Source: Bin5 sp965221345
GTDB taxonomy: Bacteria; Chloroflexota; Anaerolineae; Caldilineales; Caldilineaceae
DNA: 64,000 nt
NCBI GenBank assembly: GCA_965221345.1
Contig: CBDCSD010000002.1
Coordinates: 682,001 to 746,000, forward strand
Direction of reading: 5' to 3'
Shown here: one piece after another, positions 60,209 to 64,000 of the stretch
Layout: each line of letters starts with the position of its first letter
Position numbering within the stretch: position 1 is the stretch's first letter
Made by a program: the position numbers and the translations under genes
Notes under the pieces: generated by a model
Database searches by the model: none
The model's input: only the letters and a program-made list of their open reading frames with translations
Told to the model about the DNA's origin: nothing

Positions 60209-61756
60209 ATGACGACAATACAAATGAAACAGCGCCGAGGCCGCCGGACATCCCAACAGACCCGCGATGGGCGGCAGACGAACGGGGAGGCAGTAAGCTC
60301 TGCCGCCGGAAACAGGCTGATTGCCCTGCTCATTCGGGTTCCGTCGAACTGGTGGCCGGCGCTTTTGCCCATCAGCGATCTGCTCCTGGTCGTTGTCGCC
60401 TTTGTACTGGCCTACTGGCTGCGCTACCGGGTGCAATGGTTTCGGACCGTCGATCCGGCAAACCAGACCGATCTGATCACGTATTTACCGTTCGGCCTGG
60501 CGCTTGTCTTTCTCCTTTTTTGTTCGTTTCAATTCTCCAAAGTCTACGTATTCCGGCGCGATCGCATCTGGTTGGAGGAGGTCTACGCCATCGCCAGCGC
60601 CACCACAATTGGCGTTGTCGTTCTGATCATTCTGAACCTTGCTTCCGGGCAACTCTCCTATAGCCGTCTGATCTTCCTGTACACGGCTGTGCTTGTCACT
60701 TTGCTATTGGGCATCAGCCGGGCGGTAATCTACGCGGTACGCGGCTACCTGCGCAATCAGGGGATCGGTCTGGAACGTGTAGTGTTGGTGGGTGTGGGCG
60801 ATGTGGGGTTAATGGTCATGCGCACGATCGCGGCCCGCCCCAGCCTCGGATATGAACTGGTCGGATTTCTGGACGACAATCCAGCCAAAAACCGGACGGA
60901 CATTGGTCGCTTTCAGGCACTCGGCCCGCTGAACAATTTCTTCGATATTCTGCAAAACCACGACATCGACACGGCTATCATCTGCCTACCCTGGCAGAGC
61001 CACCGCACGGTTGCGCATCTGCTTCATTTATGTGAGCAGAACGGTATCAAGGCGCAGATTGTGCCGGACTTTTTCCAGCTGACAAAGAATCAGATGCAGG
61101 TGGAGCGGCTCAATGGGATTCCGCTGATCACGACGCGCGCGGTATCGATTGCGGGCTGGAATTTGTTCGTCAAGCGGGCGTTGGATGTGATCGCGGCGAC
61201 CGCCTTGTTGACCTTGGGGTTGCCGCTGGTGGCGCTGATCGCGCTTGCCGTCCGCGTCAATTCGCGGGGGCCGATTTTCTATTCCCAGACTCGCGTCGGG
61301 CGCAATGGGCACACGTTCAAGATCTACAAATTTCGCTCGATGATCCCTGAAGCCGATACGCAGCTCGATGAGATGGCCGATCTCAATGAAGCGTCGGGGC
61401 CACTCTTCAAGATGCGCGACGACCCGCGCCGCACCGCGGTTGGGCGTATACTGCGCCGTTTCAGTCTGGACGAGGTGCCGAACCTGATCAATGTTTTGCG
61501 GGGCGAGATGAGCCTTGTCGGGCCACGCCCGAACGTGCCGGAGGAGGTAGCCCAGTATAAGGACTGGCACCGCAAACGGCTGTCGGTCAGCCCGGGGATG
61601 ACCGGACTTTGGCAGGTCAGCGGCCGCAGCGACCTGACCTTCGATGAGATGGTTCTGCTCGATATATACTACGCAGAGAATTGGAGCCCGACCTTGGATC
61701 TGGGCATTTTGCTGCGCACGATCCCGAAGGTTTTGGGCGGGGAGGGCGCGTATTAA
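60209..61756 (+). CDS. polyprenyl-phosphate sugar-1-phosphate transferase (WbaP/WcaJ type)
   Basis: 515 residues from ATG 60209; the open frame to 60134 overlaps the GT4 gene and a repeat. Four to five N-terminal helices (ISDLLLVVVAFVLAYWLRYR onward), a CoA-binding-like Rossmann domain (VVLVGVGDVGLMVMRTIAAR, LVGFLDDNPAKN) and the bacterial sugar transferase domain: KRALDVIAATALLTLGLPLV, PIFYSQTRVGRNGHTFKIYK, FRSM and RRFSLDEVPNLINVLRGEMS then LVGPRPNVPEE. The catalytic Asp-Glu pair is in LDEVP. It loads the first sugar (often glucose or galactose phosphate) onto undecaprenyl phosphate in the membrane. Confidence 0.93.
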   Translation: MTTIQMKQRRGRRTSQQTRDGRQTNGEAVSSAAGNRLIALLIRVPSNWWPALLPISDLLLVVVAFVLAYWLRYRVQWFRTVDPANQTDLITYLPFGLALVFLLFCSFQFSKVYVFRRDRIWLEEVYAIASATTIGVVVLIILNLASGQLSYSRLIFLYTAVLVTLLLGISRAVIYAVRGYLRNQGIGLERVVLVGVGDVGLMVMRTIAARPSLGYELVGFLDDNPAKNRTDIGRFQALGPLNNFFDILQNHDIDTAIICLPWQSHRTVAHLLHLCEQNGIKAQIVPDFFQLTKNQMQVERLNGIPLITTRAVSIAGWNLFVKRALDVIAATALLTLGLPLVALIALAVRVNSRGPIFYSQTRVGRNGHTFKIYKFRSMIPEADTQLDEMADLNEASGPLFKMRDDPRRTAVGRILRRFSLDEVPNLINVLRGEMSLVGPRPNVPEEVAQYKDWHRKRLSVSPGMTGLWQVSGRSDLTFDEMVLLDIYYAENWSPTLDLGILLRTIPKVLGGEGAY

Positions 61757-61803
61757 AAGTTTTGAGTTTTCAGTTTCTAGTTTTTAGTAACCCTTCTAGC
61801 TCG

Positions 61804-63393
61804 TCAGCAATCAGTCCCTTGTAATCGCAGACCCATCCGCTCCGGCTGGAACAGGCGGGCCTCCATCGCGCGCAGATCGGGCGCCACGGCCAGCGGGAAT
61901 TCGCATTGGGCCAGCACATCCTCTTCGAGGGAAGCGCCGGGGGCAATTTCGATGACGGTCCAGCCGTCGGCATCGAGGCGCAGGACGCAACGCTCGGTGA
62001 CGGCGACCACGTTTTGGCCGGTCTGGCGGGCGCGGCGGCCGCTGAAGGTGACATGCTCCACCTCGTTGACGAACTTGCGCACTCTGCCCTCGCGCTCGAT
62101 GCGCAGCCGGCCGTCGGCAACGTCGAGGCGGGCGCCGGCGGTGTATGTGCCGCTGATGACGACGTTTCTGGCGTTGGCGGTAATGTCGACAAAGCCGCCG
62201 ACACCGGCGGTCACGTGGGGGCGGGCCGCCAGTCTGGAGACGTTGATATTGCCCTCGCGGTCGATCTGCATGAAGGACAGAAAGCAGCGGTCGAAACCGC
62301 CGCCCTGGAAATAGCTGAACTGGTCAGGCGATGGAATGATGGCCTGGGTGTTGGCAGCGCAGCCAAACTGAAAGCCCTGCAACGGCATCCCCCCGACCGC
62401 GCCCTGCTCGATCACCCAAGTGACGGCGCCGTCCAGCCCCTCTTCGAGGAGAACTCGCGGCACCAACGCGGAGATGCCGAAGCCGAGATTGACCGCTTCG
62501 CCGTCGCGGAGTTCGAGCGCCGCGCGGCGGGCGATCACCTTTTGCAGGCTCCACTCGGCCAGCTCGAAGCTGTCGGACGGCACACGTACCTCACCGCTGA
62601 TGGCCGGATCGTAGTCGGTCTGGGTGGTCTGCATGGGGTCGGTCACGACCACGACGGCGTCCACGAGAATGCTCGGCACGCGCACGTCCTGGGCGGGCAG
62701 GCTGCCGGCGGAGACGCGGCGCTCGACCTGGGCGATGACGGCGCCGCCATTGTTGTGCGCGGCCAGGGCCACATCATACGCGCCTAAGAACGCCCCTTCC
62801 CTTTCGAAGGTGAGATTGCCCAATTCGTCGGCAGTCGTCGCCCGTATCAAGGCGACGTCCGGGTGCAGGGCGCGCAGGTAGAGCCATTCCTGGCCGTCAA
62901 ACTCGACCAACTGCACGATATCGGCGCGGCTGCGCTCGTTCATGCGCCCACCTTGGCGCCGCGGATCGAGGAAGGTGTCCATGCCCACCTGGGTAAGGAC
63001 GCCGGGGCGCCTGGCCGCGGCCTCGCGCAACTGGTGGAAGATCAGCCCGCTGGGGATGTTGTAGGCTTCGACTTCGTTCTCGTAAATCATGCGCCATATC
63101 GCGGGCGATTCCATTGACGAAGGACCTGAGGGCAGTGAGCCTGCGATCACGCGCGCCAGCAGTCCGGGGCGGGCGATGTGGTCGATGCCATCGATGCCGT
63201 ACATATCGCCGGCGGCGATGGGGTGAATTGTGGTCAAGCCTTGCGGATGGCCGCACTGGGCAAACCGCTCGCCAACGGCCCGCAGCAGCGCGTCCGGGCA
63301 GAGCAGTCCACTGGAAGAGTTGACGGCAACCGTCGCCGCGTCGGGGATGAGCGCCGCGGCATCGGAGAGAGTGACAAAACGGGTGCGTGGCAT
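61804..63393 (-). CDS. YdiF/Pct-type acyl-CoA:acetate CoA transferase (family I)
   Basis: 529 residues, alpha and beta parts fused as in propionate CoA-transferase. VTLSDAAALIPDAATVAVNS and the loop near GVLTQVGMDTFLDPRRQGGR belong to the first domain; the second has NLGFGISALVPRVL and WVIEQGAVGGMPLQGFQFG, where the Glu of IEQGAVGG forms the covalent CoA thioester. ISGTYTAGARLDVADGRLRI and TERCVLRLDADGWTVIEIAP complete it. Probably swaps CoA between short-chain acids. It converges on the WbaP-like gene. Confidence 0.92.
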   Translation of the reverse strand: MPRTRFVTLSDAAALIPDAATVAVNSSSGLLCPDALLRAVGERFAQCGHPQGLTTIHPIAAGDMYGIDGIDHIARPGLLARVIAGSLPSGPSSMESPAIWRMIYENEVEAYNIPSGLIFHQLREAAARRPGVLTQVGMDTFLDPRRQGGRMNERSRADIVQLVEFDGQEWLYLRALHPDVALIRATTADELGNLTFEREGAFLGAYDVALAAHNNGGAVIAQVERRVSAGSLPAQDVRVPSILVDAVVVVTDPMQTTQTDYDPAISGEVRVPSDSFELAEWSLQKVIARRAALELRDGEAVNLGFGISALVPRVLLEEGLDGAVTWVIEQGAVGGMPLQGFQFGCAANTQAIIPSPDQFSYFQGGGFDRCFLSFMQIDREGNINVSRLAARPHVTAGVGGFVDITANARNVVISGTYTAGARLDVADGRLRIEREGRVRKFVNEVEHVTFSGRRARQTGQNVVAVTERCVLRLDADGWTVIEIAPGASLEEDVLAQCEFPLAVAPDLRAMEARLFQPERMGLRLQGTDC

Positions 63394-63572
63394 CGGTCGA
63401 TTTCACCTTTGCGGGAGAGGCGGACACGCGCAATCGAGCGGAAGGGATGCACACGCCCGCGGAGTAGCGATGGATCCATTATAGCGGTACGGGCGTTGTA
63501 CGCAAGGGTTGTCGGCTGCGACTCTGTTCGAGAAGGACGTGATGGAGACAGCGGCGGCCGGACATGAACGGG

Positions 63573-64000
63573 TCAGTCGCGCAGGCGTAGATAGGCCTGG
63601 TCGCCGGCGGCAACGGTGGCGGCGCGGCCGATCTCGTCCGCCTGCAACAGTGCGGCCCAAGTGTTTTGGGGTGTGACGTCGAAAGGCTCGTTATCCATCA
63701 GGGGCGTCTCGGCACTGGCGGCCATGGCCGCTTGCAGAGCGGGGCCGTCGGCTGCGGGGTCGAGGGAGAGCTGGGCCAGGTTGGTGGGCAGGCCGATCTC
63801 AGCGCAGAAGCGGGCGACCTGGACGCACTCGTCGAGGGACTGCTCCATCGCCAGCTGGGTGAGCAGGCCCACCGCCACCATCTCCCCGTGCAGGTAGTTT
63901 TCGCGTGCGACGGGCAGCCGGGTGAAGCCCATGGCAACGGCGTGGGCGGCGGTGACGCCGCCGCTTTCGAAGCCGATGCCGCTCAAGAGCGTATTGGCTT
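63573..64000 (-). CDS. gldA: glycerol dehydrogenase, C-terminal part (runs off the window)
   Basis: About 142 residues to the stop, starting at the window edge: ANTLLSGIGFESGGVTAAHA, VAMGFTRLPVARENYLHGEM, VAVGLLTQLAMEQS. The metal-binding His residues are AAHAVAMG and NYLHGEMVA. This is the iron-containing alcohol dehydrogenase superfamily, closest to GldA. The N-terminal nucleotide-binding domain lies beyond 64000. The apparent ATG at 63986 is internal. Confidence 0.9.
   Translation of the reverse strand, partial: ANTLLSGIGFESGGVTAAHAVAMGFTRLPVARENYLHGEMVAVGLLTQLAMEQSLDECVQVARFCAEIGLPTNLAQLSLDPAADGPALQAAMAASAETPLMDNEPFDVTPQNTWAALLQADEIGRAATVAAGDQAYLRLRD

Noticed and set aside
61028..61570. 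180-codon minus-strand frame in the WbaP-like gene
   Set aside because: Antisense of the sugar transferase domain, whose motifs are complete on the plus strand.

Overview
The window looks like a chromosomal piece of a Chloroflexota bacterium, probably an Anaerolineae/Caldilineales-type lineage. This is inferred from gene content: a PdtaS/PdtaR-like kinase and ANTAR regulator, an AmaP/Asp23-like protein next to scpB, expanded PhyH dioxygenases, sulfatase and sugar-uptake genes, Uma2 nucleases, and SSQWPVV-type in-frame repeats. No rRNA or marker set fixes the taxon. Coding density is moderate, and core genes alternate with accessory patches of toxin-antitoxin modules, insertion sequences and gene relics.

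Layout. 0-9 kb: dnaE, a coiled-coil nuclease-like protein with a heptad array, an Hsp20, and selD. The selD frame is only complete if an in-frame UGA at 6617 is read as selenocysteine, so the gene starts at 6569. 9-15 kb: a CaiB-type CoA transferase, then an approximately 1155-bp unit present three times in tandem. Each unit carries a Uma2 gene plus broken ends of the two flanking genes, and the third is split by an IS630 element; the array ends in a cyclophilin. 15-19 kb: a heterodimeric ABC exporter with one degenerate ATP site. 19.6-27.5 kb: an accessory island with an Abi-like gene, BrnT/BrnA-like, nucleotidyltransferase and ParE/RelE-type modules, a SIR2-type gene broken by an ISAzo13-type element, and a Gfo/Idh plus PhyH pair. 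27.6-35.3 kb: tRNA-Pro(CGG), the two-component pair, a GT2, a large YfhO-type membrane protein, an AmaP-like protein and scpB. 35.4-44.3 kb, mostly minus strand: thioesterase, HepT/MntA, lipoamide dehydrogenase, an E2 acyltransferase, a VOC protein, a sulfatase, a DinB protein and an SH3 lipoprotein. 45-54.3 kb: a carbohydrate-uptake and catabolism operon behind a textbook promoter (solute-binding protein, two permeases, TIM-barrel-like protein, PhyH, GH5-like hydrolase, sugar isomerase/epimerase, GNAT). 54.5-57.5 kb: a methylase relic, a broken membrane-protein gene and an intact DUF6978/DUF1828-like pair. 57.7-61.8 kb: two GT4 enzymes and a WbaP/WcaJ-type initiating transferase. 61.8-64 kb: a YdiF-type CoA transferase and the 3' part of a glycerol dehydrogenase.

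The most notable points are the Sec-containing SelD, hidden by its UGA; the tandem Uma2 array with one sharply hypervariable segment in an otherwise near-identical protein; two families of short repeats that sit between genes and also in frame inside genes; two unrelated transposases that both need a frameshift at an A8 run; the operator-overlapped promoter of the sugar operon; and the DUF6978/DUF1828-like pair in a decayed defence patch.
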